A DNA stretch of 64,000 nucleotides from Burkholderia sp. (GTDB lineage: Bacteria > Pseudomonadota > Gammaproteobacteria > Burkholderiales > Burkholderiaceae): NCBI GenBank assembly GCA_031253835.1, contig JAIRVP010000048.1, positions 1 through 64,000 on the forward strand. Direction: 5' to 3'. A model generated the notes under the pieces. That model was given only the letters and a program-made list of their open reading frames with translations, searched no databases and was not told the origin of the DNA. Each line of letters opens with the position of its first letter. Position 1 is the first letter of the stretch. The position numbers were made by a program, and so were the translations under genes. Below are positions 7,963-16,144 of this stretch, piece after piece.

Positions 7963-8973
7963 ATGATCGAAACGCTGACATGGCCGGTGCCGGGCGACGG
8001 CGGGCAGCCGCTCGCGATCCGCGCGTGGCGGCTGTCGGCCGGCGACGGGCCGCGCGTGCACCTGCAGGCCGGCGTGCATGCGGACGAGATCGCCGGCATG
8101 CTCGTGCTGCACCGGCTGCTGCCGCAACTGTGCGCCGCGCACGATCGCGGCGTGCTGCGCGGCACCGTGACGGTCGTGCCGCAGGCCAACCCGCTCGGGC
8201 TGTCGCAGTTCCGGCAGGGGCGGCTGCTCGGCCGCTTCCACGAAACGACGCACCGCAATTTCAACCGGCATTTCCATGAATCGGCCGCGACGCGCAGGCC
8301 GGCGACGACGTTTGCCGCGTGGCAGCGCACGCTGCTCGCCGCCGCGTGCGACGCCGACATCGTGCTCGATTTCCATACCGATTCCGAGGCGCTGCCGTAC
8401 CTGTACCTGCATCGCGATCTGTGGCCGGCCGGCCGCGATCTCGCGGCGGCGCTCGGCGTCGATGTCGCGATCCTGTGGGACGAGGACGAAGACGGCGCAT
8501 TCGAAGGGGCCGTCGCCGCGCACTGGCTGCGCGACGGCGGGCTGCGCGACCGGCTCGTCGCGACCGTCGAGCTGCGCGGGCAATCCGACGTGTCGGACGC
8601 GCTTGCCGAACGCGACGCCGACGGCGTGCTCGCGTTCCTGCGCGGCCGCGGCGTGATCACGGAGTCGCCCGGCGCGCCCGACTGGCACGGCGAAGCCGTG
8701 CCGATCGCGCACATGGAGACCGTGCTCGCGCCCGCGTCGGGCGTGCTCGTCTACGAACGCGAACTGGGTGCGACGGTCGAGGCCGGAGAGCGTGTCGCGC
8801 GGATCGTCGCGCATCCGGGTGTGCCCGGCAGCGAGCACGTGCTGGTCGCACCGCAGGCCGGCCGCATCGTCACGCGCAACCGCGAGCGGCTGGTCGCGCA
8901 GGGCGACGTCGCGCTGAAGCTGACGGGGTCGCGCCGGTCGGCCGGCTGGTCGGGCGGGGCGCTCGATCCGTAA
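7963..8973 (+). CDS. M14-type succinylglutamate desuccinylase/aspartoacylase family protein
   Basis: A 336-residue predicted zinc amidohydrolase of the AstE/AspA group. The first metal motif is H39-A-D-E42 (GVHADEIAGM), and a later histidine is in IVLDFHTD. A Glu in TVELRGQSD near residue 205 fits the catalytic position. The C-terminal 90 residues have a lipoyl-like beta domain (LAPASGVLVYERELG, VEAGERVARIV) common in this subfamily. It is the last gene of the importer operon, 41 bases after the transaminase. It may deacylate an N-acylated amino acid taken up by the importer. The known ATA pathway has no such step, so the substrate is open. Confidence 0.8.
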   Translation: MIETLTWPVPGDGGQPLAIRAWRLSAGDGPRVHLQAGVHADEIAGMLVLHRLLPQLCAAHDRGVLRGTVTVVPQANPLGLSQFRQGRLLGRFHETTHRNFNRHFHESAATRRPATTFAAWQRTLLAAACDADIVLDFHTDSEALPYLYLHRDLWPAGRDLAAALGVDVAILWDEDEDGAFEGAVAAHWLRDGGLRDRLVATVELRGQSDVSDALAERDADGVLAFLRGRGVITESPGAPDWHGEAVPIAHMETVLAPASGVLVYERELGATVEAGERVARIVAHPGVPGSEHVLVAPQAGRIVTRNRERLVAQGDVALKLTGSRRSAGWSGGALDP

Positions 8974-9367
8974 GCCGCGATGCGGGCCGGCGACGGCCCG
9001 CGCGTCGAATCCGGTATTTTTCGTGTAAAGGGGGCGGAAACGAATCGACTCGCGCGATAATGCGCAAACGTTTTACCGGCATTCAATGCAATTGATTTTT
9101 CGGATCATGAATAAAACAACGAATATCCGCTACTCCGCCGGTTCGGCAAACTCCGTGTCCTTGATGGCGCTGGCAGCCGGAAGTTAACGGCCAATCTGCG
9201 AAAAACTTTAGGGTTTTTCCACCGCAATTATTCATTTCAATTTCCTCAATGACCGATTGATTTTCGGTCATCGGACAGTCATACACCATCCCCGATAATT
9301 CGCCGCTCACATTCTTTCAATAGACCAAAGGGCGATCGAAGCCGGATCGCTGCGGGGAGCTGTACTC
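8974..9367. other. Intergenic region between arginine operon and chemosensory operon
   Basis: About 390 bases without a convincing gene. It begins with a GC hairpin (8982-9001), then becomes AT-richer from about 9090, as expected of a promoter region for the kinase gene at 9368. I tested it by eye for sigma-28 and sigma-54 boxes and found none with correct spacing. Confidence 0.6.
8982..9001 (+). terminator. Hairpin downstream of the M14 gene
   Basis: GCGGGCC, a 6-nt loop, then GGCCCGC, starting nine bases after the stop codon. A run of five T occurs about 15 bases later. A weak intrinsic terminator is the simplest reading. Confidence 0.45.
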
Positions 9368-11743
9368 ATGACCATCCGTCATCGCATTACGCTGCTAGTC
9401 GTCCTGACGTTCTTCGCGCTGTCCGCGATCGGCATCTATGCCGTGTACCAGACACGCAAGAGCGCGTCCGAGGTACGTCAGGTTACCCAGGGCATCGTGC
9501 CGAGCGCGCTCGCGTCGGCCGATCTCGTCGCCGATGTGAAGAACATCCAGATCGCGACGATGACGCTCGTCTACGCGCCCGACGCGAACACCGCCGCACA
9601 GGCGCGCGACGAGCTGAAGGCGAAGCAGGCCGCGCTGCGCACCGCACTCGACGTGCAGGCGAAGTCGGCGGTCGGCCGTGCGCAGGAAGGCCTCGTCACG
9701 CAGGCGAAGGACAGCGTCGCGAACTATTTCGCGGCGATCGACGACACCGTGAAGATGAAGGCGGACGGCAAGGCCGAGATGGCGCAGGCCTACCTGTTCG
9801 CGAACGTCGCGCAGTATCGCGACGAACTCGAAAGCATCGTCGACACGCTGCGCGTCGAGAAGAACCGCCAGAAGGACGACGCGATCAGCGCGCTGAACGG
9901 GATGCTCGCGACGACGGCGACCGCGATCGCGGGGGTCGCCGGCACGGTGATCGTGCTGCTGACCGCGCTCGGCTTCGTGCTGTATCGCCAGATCACGCGC
10001 CCGCTGATCGGGATGCAGACGGCGATGAGCGAGATCGCGACTAGCCAGGATTTCACGCGCCGCGTGCCGGTGGGCCGGATGGACGAAATCGGCCATTCGA
10101 TCGTCGCGTTCAACGGGATGATCGAGAAGATCCAGGAGAACGCCGCGCAGCTCAAGCAGAAGACGGCCGACATCCAGGCGATGCTGCAGAACATGCAGCA
10201 GGGGATCCTGACCGTCGTCGAGGGCGGCGTCGTGCATGCGGAATATTCGGCGTACCTCGAAACCATCTTCGAGACGAGCGACATCGCCGGCCGCGACCTG
10301 ATGGCGCTCGTGTTCGACGATTCGGCGATCGGCGCCGACGCGCGTTCGCAGGTCGATGCGGCCGTGCATGCGTGCCTCGGCGAAGACAGCATGAACTTCG
10401 AATTCAACGCGCACCTGCTCGTCAACGAAGTCGCGAAGCGGATGCCGGACGGCCGCGAGAAGTGGCTCGACCTGAGCTGGTCGGCGATCACCGACGAGAC
10501 CGACACGGTCGCGCGCCTGATGCTGTGCGTGCGCGACGTGACCGAGATCCGCGAGCTGACCGCGCAGGCCGGCGAGCAGCAGCGCCGCCTCGAGATGATC
10601 GGCGAGATCTTGTCGATCAGCCAGGACAAGTTCCACGACTTCGTGCACAGCGCGAAGGGCTTCCTCAGCGAGAACGAGCGGATGATCCGCCAGCACGAGC
10701 GCGCCGATCACTCGATCGTCGCCGCGCTGTTCCGCAACATGCACACGATCAAGGGCAATGCGCGCACGTACAGCCTGCAGCACCTGACCAACATCGTCCA
10801 CGAAGCGGAGCAGGCGTACGAATCGCTGCGCCGCGCGGACGGCGGCCCCGAGTGGAACCGCGACGCGCTGATGGACGACCTGGCGCGCGTGCGCGACGCC
10901 GTCGAACACTACGCGACGATCAACGCGGTCACGCTCGGCCGCAGCGGTGATCCGGCGCAGGGCGGCGCCGATTTCCTGATGGTCGAACGCGCGCATATCA
11001 GCGAAAGCCTGCGCGTGCTCGACGGCGCCGATCCGGCGAACGGTTCCGACTGGCACGCGGCGCGCGATGCCGTGCGCCGCATGCTGAGCCAGCTCGGCAC
11101 GCAGGGCATCGGCGACGCGCTCGGCGGCGTGATCGAATCGCTGCCGTCGCTCGCGGCCGAACTCGGCAAGCCGGCGCCCGTCGTGCATATCGACAGCCAC
11201 GGCCATCGCGTGCGCAGCGAGATCGTCGCGACGCTGAAGAACGTGTTCATGCACCTGCTGCGCAATTCGATCGACCACGGCATCGAATCGTCGGAAGAGC
11301 GGCGTGCGGCCGGCAAGACGGCGTCCGGCACGATCGACATCGCGGTCGGCGTGGGCGGCGGCGAGCTGTGGTTCGTGCTCGGCGACGACGGCCGCGGCCT
11401 CGCGCTCGACCGGATCCGCGGCATCGCGCGCGAGCGCGGCTGGATCGATGCGGGCAACGACGCGGCGCTGTCCGACGAGGATGTCGCCGAGCTGATCTTC
11501 CGGCCGGGCTTCTCGACCGCGCAAACGGTCACCGAAGTGTCGGGGCGCGGCGTCGGCATGGACGCGGTGCGCAACTTCCTGAAACGCGACGGCGGCAATA
11601 TCGCGCTGCGCTTCACCGACGATCGCGCCGGCGCGCCGTATCGCGCGTTCGAGACGATCGTGTCGCTGCCGGCGCGCTTCGCGGCGGACGGTGCCGCGCA
11701 CGAGCCGCGTGCGCGCATCGCGGATATCGGCGCGGCGGAGTGA
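9368..11743 (+). CDS. Membrane-bound CheA-like histidine kinase with HAMP, PAS-like and Hpt domains
   Basis: A 791-residue hybrid. TM1 is about residues 6-26, a helical periplasmic sensor about 27-175, and TM2 about 180-206, followed by HAMP (TRPLIGMQTAMSEI). A PAS-like region spans about 265-395 and ends in DVTEIRELTAQ. The Hpt domain carries H459 in MHTIKGNART, a CheA P1-type phosphorylation site. The ATPase domain has an N box at N633 (LLRNSIDHGIES), G1 at about 673-677 (GDDGRGL) and G2 in GRGVGMDAV. The protein stops soon after, so the CheW-like P5 domain of CheA is absent. It therefore joins receptor and CheA kinase in one chain. It leads a tight five-gene operon and probably phosphorylates the CheY at 14084. 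Signal and output are unknown. Confidence 0.85.
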   Translation: MTIRHRITLLVVLTFFALSAIGIYAVYQTRKSASEVRQVTQGIVPSALASADLVADVKNIQIATMTLVYAPDANTAAQARDELKAKQAALRTALDVQAKSAVGRAQEGLVTQAKDSVANYFAAIDDTVKMKADGKAEMAQAYLFANVAQYRDELESIVDTLRVEKNRQKDDAISALNGMLATTATAIAGVAGTVIVLLTALGFVLYRQITRPLIGMQTAMSEIATSQDFTRRVPVGRMDEIGHSIVAFNGMIEKIQENAAQLKQKTADIQAMLQNMQQGILTVVEGGVVHAEYSAYLETIFETSDIAGRDLMALVFDDSAIGADARSQVDAAVHACLGEDSMNFEFNAHLLVNEVAKRMPDGREKWLDLSWSAITDETDTVARLMLCVRDVTEIRELTAQAGEQQRRLEMIGEILSISQDKFHDFVHSAKGFLSENERMIRQHERADHSIVAALFRNMHTIKGNARTYSLQHLTNIVHEAEQAYESLRRADGGPEWNRDALMDDLARVRDAVEHYATINAVTLGRSGDPAQGGADFLMVERAHISESLRVLDGADPANGSDWHAARDAVRRMLSQLGTQGIGDALGGVIESLPSLAAELGKPAPVVHIDSHGHRVRSEIVATLKNVFMHLLRNSIDHGIESSEERRAAGKTASGTIDIAVGVGGGELWFVLGDDGRGLALDRIRGIARERGWIDAGNDAALSDEDVAELIFRPGFSTAQTVTEVSGRGVGMDAVRNFLKRDGGNIALRFTDDRAGAPYRAFETIVSLPARFAADGAAHEPRARIADIGAAE

Positions 11744-11747
11744 CGAA

Positions 11748-12494
11748 GTGATCGTGCAGGCGTGGATGATTCAGGTGGCCGCCGCACTGGCGGGCGGTAT
11801 GGTCGTCGCGGTGGCGGCGGCGGTCGTGTTTCGCGTGACGCGCGGGCGGCTCGTCGCGGCAATGGCGCACGACGCGGACACGTTGCGCGGTGCGCTCGAC
11901 GCAGCCGACGCGCGCGCGGAAGCGGCGGTGTCCGCGCATGCGGAGGCGGCCGATGCATGGGCGCAACGCGAGGCGCAGCTCGAGGCGGCGCTGGCGAGCG
12001 AGGCATCCGCGACCGGCACGCAGCGTGACGCGCTGCAGGCGCTGTCTGCCGACCGTGCGGCGCTCGCGCAGCATGCGATGAAGATCGCCGACGAAGCGGC
12101 GCGCCTGCGCGGGCTCGCCGGCACGTTCGAGCGCTGGCACGAGCAGATGATCTCGCTGACCACGCAGAACCACGACATGCGCACGAAGAACCAGGAGCTG
12201 TCGGCGATCGTCGCGCACGTATCGATTGTGTCGCTGAACGCGTCGATCGAGGCCGCGCGTGCGGGGTCGGCCGGGCGCGGCTTCTCGATCGTCGCGAGCG
12301 AGGTGCGCGGGCTGGCCGCGCGCTCGCAGCAACTGTCGAACAGCTATCGCGACAGCCTGAACCGCAACGATCTCGTGACGGCCGCGACGTTCCAGGATAT
12401 CCAGGCCGGCGGCAAGATGATCACGGCCGCGCTCGCGACCGTCGAGACGCTGGCCGGGCAGTTGCACGCGCGCATCGAAGGAGAGGCGGCGTGA
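11748..12494 (+). CDS. Minimal methyl-accepting chemotaxis-like protein
   Basis: A 248-residue protein with one N-terminal membrane helix (about residues 7-29), an Ala-rich coiled coil (about 35-130) and the tip of an MCP signalling domain. The tip is recognisable in SIVSLNASIEAARAGSAGRG, followed by FSIVASEVRGLAARSQQ. There is no periplasmic sensor domain, and the coiled coil is much shorter than in standard receptors. GTG 11748 starts four bases after the kinase stop; ATG 11766 is an alternative that would trim six residues. It may act as a scaffold or signal adaptor for the kinase, taking the place of receptor arrays. No methylation enzymes (CheR/CheB) are encoded nearby. Confidence 0.8.
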   Translation: MIVQAWMIQVAAALAGGMVVAVAAAVVFRVTRGRLVAAMAHDADTLRGALDAADARAEAAVSAHAEAADAWAQREAQLEAALASEASATGTQRDALQALSADRAALAQHAMKIADEAARLRGLAGTFERWHEQMISLTTQNHDMRTKNQELSAIVAHVSIVSLNASIEAARAGSAGRGFSIVASEVRGLAARSQQLSNSYRDSLNRNDLVTAATFQDIQAGGKMITAALATVETLAGQLHARIEGEAA

Positions 12495-13072
12495 TCAGCG
12501 CGCAGGCGAAGGCCGGCTTCGAGCGGATCTTTTTCGATGCGGCGCGCACGCGGCTCGCGTCCGGCGGCGCATGCGACATCAGGCCGTCCGCTGTTCACGA
12601 ACACGGCGGGCACGATTCCGCGCATGCGCGATCGCGTTCGAAGCCGACGGTGCCCGAGCACGTCGTGGTGCTGACGATCTCGGCGCTGCATTTCCGCCTG
12701 CTGCTCGCGCTGCGCTTCAGCGACGACGACGCGACGCGCCGCCGTTTCGCCGGCGCGAGCGCGGGCACGAGCAGCCAGCGGCCGCTGCCCGAAGCGTTCA
12801 TGGAAGTCGCGAACCTGTGCTGCGGCGCGATCAACCAGGCGCTGACCGTGCCGTTCCCCGATCTCGGGATGTCGACGCCGTACCTGCTGAGCGGCGCGAG
12901 CATCGACTACCTGCCCGCGCTCGCGCCCGGCCACGTGGCCGCGTACGACCTGACGCTCGACGGCGACGTGCGGGTCGGCGCGACGCTGTGCGTGTGCGCG
13001 AATGCGCCGGTCGATTTCCATCTGCCGGAAACGGCGGCCGTGGATACCGGCGGCGAGCTCGAACTGTTCTGA
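12491..13072 (+). CDS. CheX-like phosphatase-domain protein
   Basis: A 193-residue soluble protein. The CheC/CheX/FliY active-site pattern E-x-x-N is present as E105-V-A-N108 (FMEVANLCCGAINQAL), and the rest fits the CheX fold. CheX proteins dephosphorylate CheY-P. It starts with GTG, whose bases overlap the stop of the preceding gene (GTGA), so translation is probably coupled. Residues 35-55 are a His/Ser/Arg-rich insertion (HEHGGHDSAHARSRS) of unknown use. The C-terminus ends in GELELF, the same six residues that end the next protein. Phosphatase activity is inferred from the motif only. Confidence 0.72.
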   Translation: MISAQAKAGFERIFFDAARTRLASGGACDIRPSAVHEHGGHDSAHARSRSKPTVPEHVVVLTISALHFRLLLALRFSDDDATRRRFAGASAGTSSQRPLPEAFMEVANLCCGAINQALTVPFPDLGMSTPYLLSGASIDYLPALAPGHVAAYDLTLDGDVRVGATLCVCANAPVDFHLPETAAVDTGGELELF

Positions 13073-13094
13073 CCGACCATCAGGAATCCATGAG

Positions 13095-14054
13095 ATGACC
13101 GAAGACCAACCCGTCAGCAAGGTGCTCGTCCTCGACGACAGCCGCGCGCACGCCGATGCGATCAAGCGCTTCTGCGACGAGCACAACCTGATCGGCCTGA
13201 CCGTGCGGCGCAGCCGGCTGCTGAAGGTGCTGCGCTCGAACATCGACCTCGGCGCGATCCTGCTGGCCGAGGATTACGGCGGCTCGCCGGCCGAGAGCGC
13301 GATCATCGCGACGCAGATCGACGCGCTGCGCCCCGAATTGCCGATCATCCTGCGCCGCGAATCGCTCGCGTCGCGCGACGGGCTGCCCGATGCGCTCGCG
13401 CGCGTCGCGTGTGCGGCCTACGTCGCGAGCGACACGACGCCGCTCAAGCGCGCGATCGACGAATACCTGTTCGGCCGCGACTACCCGAACGCGCTCGTGC
13501 GCGGCATCTCGGAGATCACCGAGGCGCGCATCGACAGCCTGTTTCCGGGCATGACGATCGAGCACGAGACGCCGTGCATCGTCCGCGACCAGATCATCTT
13601 CGGCGAAGTGTTCAGCCTGATCGCGCTCGAGAGTGCGTGGTGCCGCGGCTACATGCTGCTGCAGACGAGCGAGCAGCCGCTGCTCGACATGATCGGCGGC
13701 ACGCGCGGCGACGGCCGCGCGCCGGATTTCCGCGACGTGAACAGCCTGCTCGGCGAACTGACGAACCTCGTGTGGGGCGCGTTCAAGAACCGCTATCTCG
13801 GCGACGCCGAGGCGCTGGCGCGCCATCCGGTGCAGGTGCCGCTCGTCGTCAATCACAAGCAGAAGTTCATCTCGTTCGGCGGCGACTGTCCGCAGCTCTG
13901 TTTCAAGTACCGGATGACCGATCCGGCATCGGGCCGTTCCGTCCGTCTCGACCAGCGTTTCGTGTTCAGCCTCAGCTGGTCGCCGGAGGATTTCCGCGAA
14001 TCGGTGCCGGACGTCGGGCCGATGGTCGAATCGGGTGAACTCGAACTGTTTTGA
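13095..14054 (+). CDS. Degenerate receiver domain fused to a CheX-like domain
   Basis: A 319-residue protein. Residues 8-125 follow the receiver fold, with the acidic pair D14-D15 (VLVLDDSRAH). The phosphoacceptor position reads E59 (ILLAEDYGG) by my alignment. The conserved Thr/Ser aligns with Arg (IILRRES) and the conserved Lys with Ser (AYVASDTT), so normal phosphoryl switching is unlikely. Residues 130-319 form a CheX-like domain with E221-L-T-N224. It ends in SGELELF, matching the preceding protein. It may work as a scaffold or as a constitutively set phosphatase. It starts at ATG 13095, 22 bases after the CheX-like gene. Confidence 0.75.
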   Translation: MTEDQPVSKVLVLDDSRAHADAIKRFCDEHNLIGLTVRRSRLLKVLRSNIDLGAILLAEDYGGSPAESAIIATQIDALRPELPIILRRESLASRDGLPDALARVACAAYVASDTTPLKRAIDEYLFGRDYPNALVRGISEITEARIDSLFPGMTIEHETPCIVRDQIIFGEVFSLIALESAWCRGYMLLQTSEQPLLDMIGGTRGDGRAPDFRDVNSLLGELTNLVWGAFKNRYLGDAEALARHPVQVPLVVNHKQKFISFGGDCPQLCFKYRMTDPASGRSVRLDQRFVFSLSWSPEDFRESVPDVGPMVESGELELF

Positions 14055-14083
14055 AGTCAGCAACAACGAAGGAGGAATACGAC

Positions 14084-14449
14084 ATGGCAAAGATTCTGGT
14101 GGTCGACGATTCGGGCACGGTACGCGACGAAGTCGCGGGTTTCCTGCGCAATCACGGGCTGGACGTCGCGACGGCCGTCGACGGCAAGGACGGGCTCGCG
14201 AAGCTCAAGGCGACGCCCGGCGTGCGCCTCGTGATCAGCGATGTGAACATGCCGAACATGGACGGCCTGACGATGGTCGAGAAGATCCGCGGCGAACTGG
14301 CGAACACGGCGGTCAACGTCGTGATGCTGACGACCGAAAGCAGCCCGGCGATGAAGGAGCGCGGCAAGGCGGCCGGCGTGAAGGGCTGGATCGTGAAGCC
14401 GTTCAAGGGCGATGCGGTGCTCGACGCGCTGAAGAAGCTCGCGGGCTGA
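14084..14449 (+). CDS. CheY-like single-domain response regulator
   Basis: A 121-residue stand-alone receiver with a complete set of active residues. These are D8-D9 (LVVDDSGTVR), the phosphoacceptor Asp in VISDVNMPNMDG, the switch Thr in VVMLTTESS, and the Lys in GWIVKPFKG. It has no output domain, so it would act by binding a target as CheY binds the flagellar motor. GGAGG precedes ATG 14084. It closes the operon and is the likely phosphate acceptor from the kinase at 9368 and the substrate of the CheX-type proteins. The open frame upstream of 14084 overlaps the previous gene and is not used. Confidence 0.92.
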   Translation: MAKILVVDDSGTVRDEVAGFLRNHGLDVATAVDGKDGLAKLKATPGVRLVISDVNMPNMDGLTMVEKIRGELANTAVNVVMLTTESSPAMKERGKAAGVKGWIVKPFKGDAVLDALKKLAG

Positions 14450-14486
14450 CACACGTCGGGCCGCAGCCGGCCGGCCACCTTCGCCA

Positions 14487-15008
14487 TCAAGGCTGCGGCT
14501 CGGGTTGCGTGGCCGTCGCGTTGCCCGGCGCAACCGGCGCGGGCGTCTGCCACTGCACGACGATCATCCCCGCGAAGATCAGCGCGACGCCCGCGATGCG
14601 GCCGGGCGTCGCGAGCCGCTGCGCGAGCCCCATCAGCCCGTAGTGGTCGATCAGCAGCGACGCGAGCATCTGCCCGGCGACGACGCAGACGATGAAGGTC
14701 GTCGCGCCGAGCCGCGGCGTCAGGATCAGCGCGAGCGTGATGTAGATCACGCCGGCAAGACCGCCGAGCCACATCCATATCGGGCGCTGCAGCGCGTCGC
14801 CGATCAGCGGCGCGTTCGCACGCGTCGCCAGCAGCACCGGCAGCACCGCGAGCAGGCTGACCGTCAGCGACGCGACGCTTGCCCACAGCGGGTGGCCGAG
14901 CGCGCGCCCGAGCGCGGCATTGCTGCCGCCCTGCAGCGGCACGAGCGCGCCGGCGACGAACGCCGCGACGGCGAGCGGAAGGGTGGCGTAGGAAAGCGAA
15001 GTCGTCAT
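14487..15008 (-). CDS. DMT-family transporter (YdcZ/DUF606 type)
   Basis: A 173-residue membrane protein with five hydrophobic segments. The N-terminus (AAFVAGALVPLQGGSNAALG) and the segment GATTFIVCVVAGQMLASLLI are typical of the small YdcZ/DUF606 drug/metabolite transporters, which act as pairs or dimers. ATG is at 15008. The C-terminal tail is Pro/Gln-rich and likely cytoplasmic. It is divergent from the LysR gene at 15099, with 90 bases between them, so that regulator probably controls it. Substrate unknown. Confidence 0.8.
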   Translation of the reverse strand: MTTSLSYATLPLAVAAFVAGALVPLQGGSNAALGRALGHPLWASVASLTVSLLAVLPVLLATRANAPLIGDALQRPIWMWLGGLAGVIYITLALILTPRLGATTFIVCVVAGQMLASLLIDHYGLMGLAQRLATPGRIAGVALIFAGMIVVQWQTPAPVAPGNATATQPEPQP

Positions 15009-15098
15009 CTTGGCCGGTCTTGAAAGGATGTCGAAAAGATTGTCATCCATTAAGATGGCGAATGGAAATTCGTCTTTCGGATGCTTCATATTCGCCGC

Positions 15099-16004
15099 AT
15101 GAATAATCTCGCCCGTATCGACCTGAACCTGCTCGTCACGCTGCATGTGTTGCTGAGCGAACGTCACATCTCGCGCGCGGCGCTCCGGCTGCACCGGAGC
15201 CAGCCGGCCGTGAGCCATGCGCTCGCACGGCTGCGCGAGATCTTCGGCGATCCGCTGCTCGTGCGGCGCGCGGGCCGGCTCGAGCTGACCGCGCGCGCGA
15301 ACGAACTGGTCGAGCCGCTGAACGACGTCCTCGGCCGGCTCGGTGCATTGATCGAGCCGCCGGCGTTCGATCCGTCCGCGGCCACGCGCGTCTTTCGGAT
15401 CGCGATGTCCGACTACGGCGCGCGGATCGTGCTGCCGGCGCTCGTGAAGACGCTGCGCGCCGACGCGCCGGGCATCGAACTGATCGTGTCGCAGGCCACG
15501 CGCGAGGCGATGCGCATGCAGCTGATGGACGGCGAGGTCGATCTCGCGCTCGGCGTGCTGCCTGCATTGCAGCGCGACCTGCATGCGCAGCCGCTGTTCG
15601 TCGAGTCGTTCGCATGCGTGGCCGACGCGCGCAGCTTGCCGCGCCGCGGCGAACTCGCGCTCGACGCGTGGCTCGCGCGGCCGCATGCGCTGGTCGCGAT
15701 GCGCGACGGGATGGACAACGAGGTCGATCGTGCGCTCGCGCGGCTGCGGCACGAGCGGCATATCGCGGTGATCCTGCCGTTCTGGGGTGTCGCGAACGAC
15801 CTGGTCGCCGGCACCGATCTCGTGCTGACCGTCGCACGCCGCAACCTCGATCGCGTGCGCGACGATGCGCGCCTGCGCGTGTTCGACCCGCCGTTCCCGA
15901 TCGATTCGTTCGAGTTCGCGCAGCACTGGCACGAACGCCGGCATGGCGACGCGGCACACGTCTGGCTGCGGCAGACGATCGCGCGCGTCGCGAGCGGCGG
16001 ATAG
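15099..16004 (+). CDS. LysR-family transcriptional regulator
   Basis: A 301-residue LTTR. The winged HTH begins at residue 5 (ARIDLNLLVTLHVLLSERHI) with the recognition helix in RSQPAVSHALARLREIFGD. The effector domain starts near residue 90 (FRIAMSDYGARIVLP). I chose ATG 15099 because family members begin a few residues before this pattern; an in-frame ATG at 15081 would add six residues. It reads away from the DMT transporter gene and most likely regulates it. It belongs to the NodD/SyrM-like branch by the IDLNLL start. Effector unknown. Confidence 0.87.
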   Translation: MNNLARIDLNLLVTLHVLLSERHISRAALRLHRSQPAVSHALARLREIFGDPLLVRRAGRLELTARANELVEPLNDVLGRLGALIEPPAFDPSAATRVFRIAMSDYGARIVLPALVKTLRADAPGIELIVSQATREAMRMQLMDGEVDLALGVLPALQRDLHAQPLFVESFACVADARSLPRRGELALDAWLARPHALVAMRDGMDNEVDRALARLRHERHIAVILPFWGVANDLVAGTDLVLTVARRNLDRVRDDARLRVFDPPFPIDSFEFAQHWHERRHGDAAHVWLRQTIARVASGG

Positions 16005-16144
16005 CGGCGCGGTGTCGCCGACAGCGCGCGCAATTTACAGCGCACGGTGATGTCCGTATCCTGCCGGATGCCGAGGGCGGCGTGCCTGCCTGTCATGCGC
16101 AGCACGCGCGGCATCCACAACAATCAGGAACGGGGCACCTTCCA

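Noticed and set aside
9020..9060. A TAAAG...CGATAA pattern resembling a sigma-28 promoter before the chemosensory operon
   Set aside because: The distance between the two parts is about 8 bases too long for the FliA consensus.
9083..9310. A 75-codon minus-strand frame upstream of the kinase gene
   Set aside because: No ribosome binding site, no family resemblance, and it occupies what looks like a promoter region.
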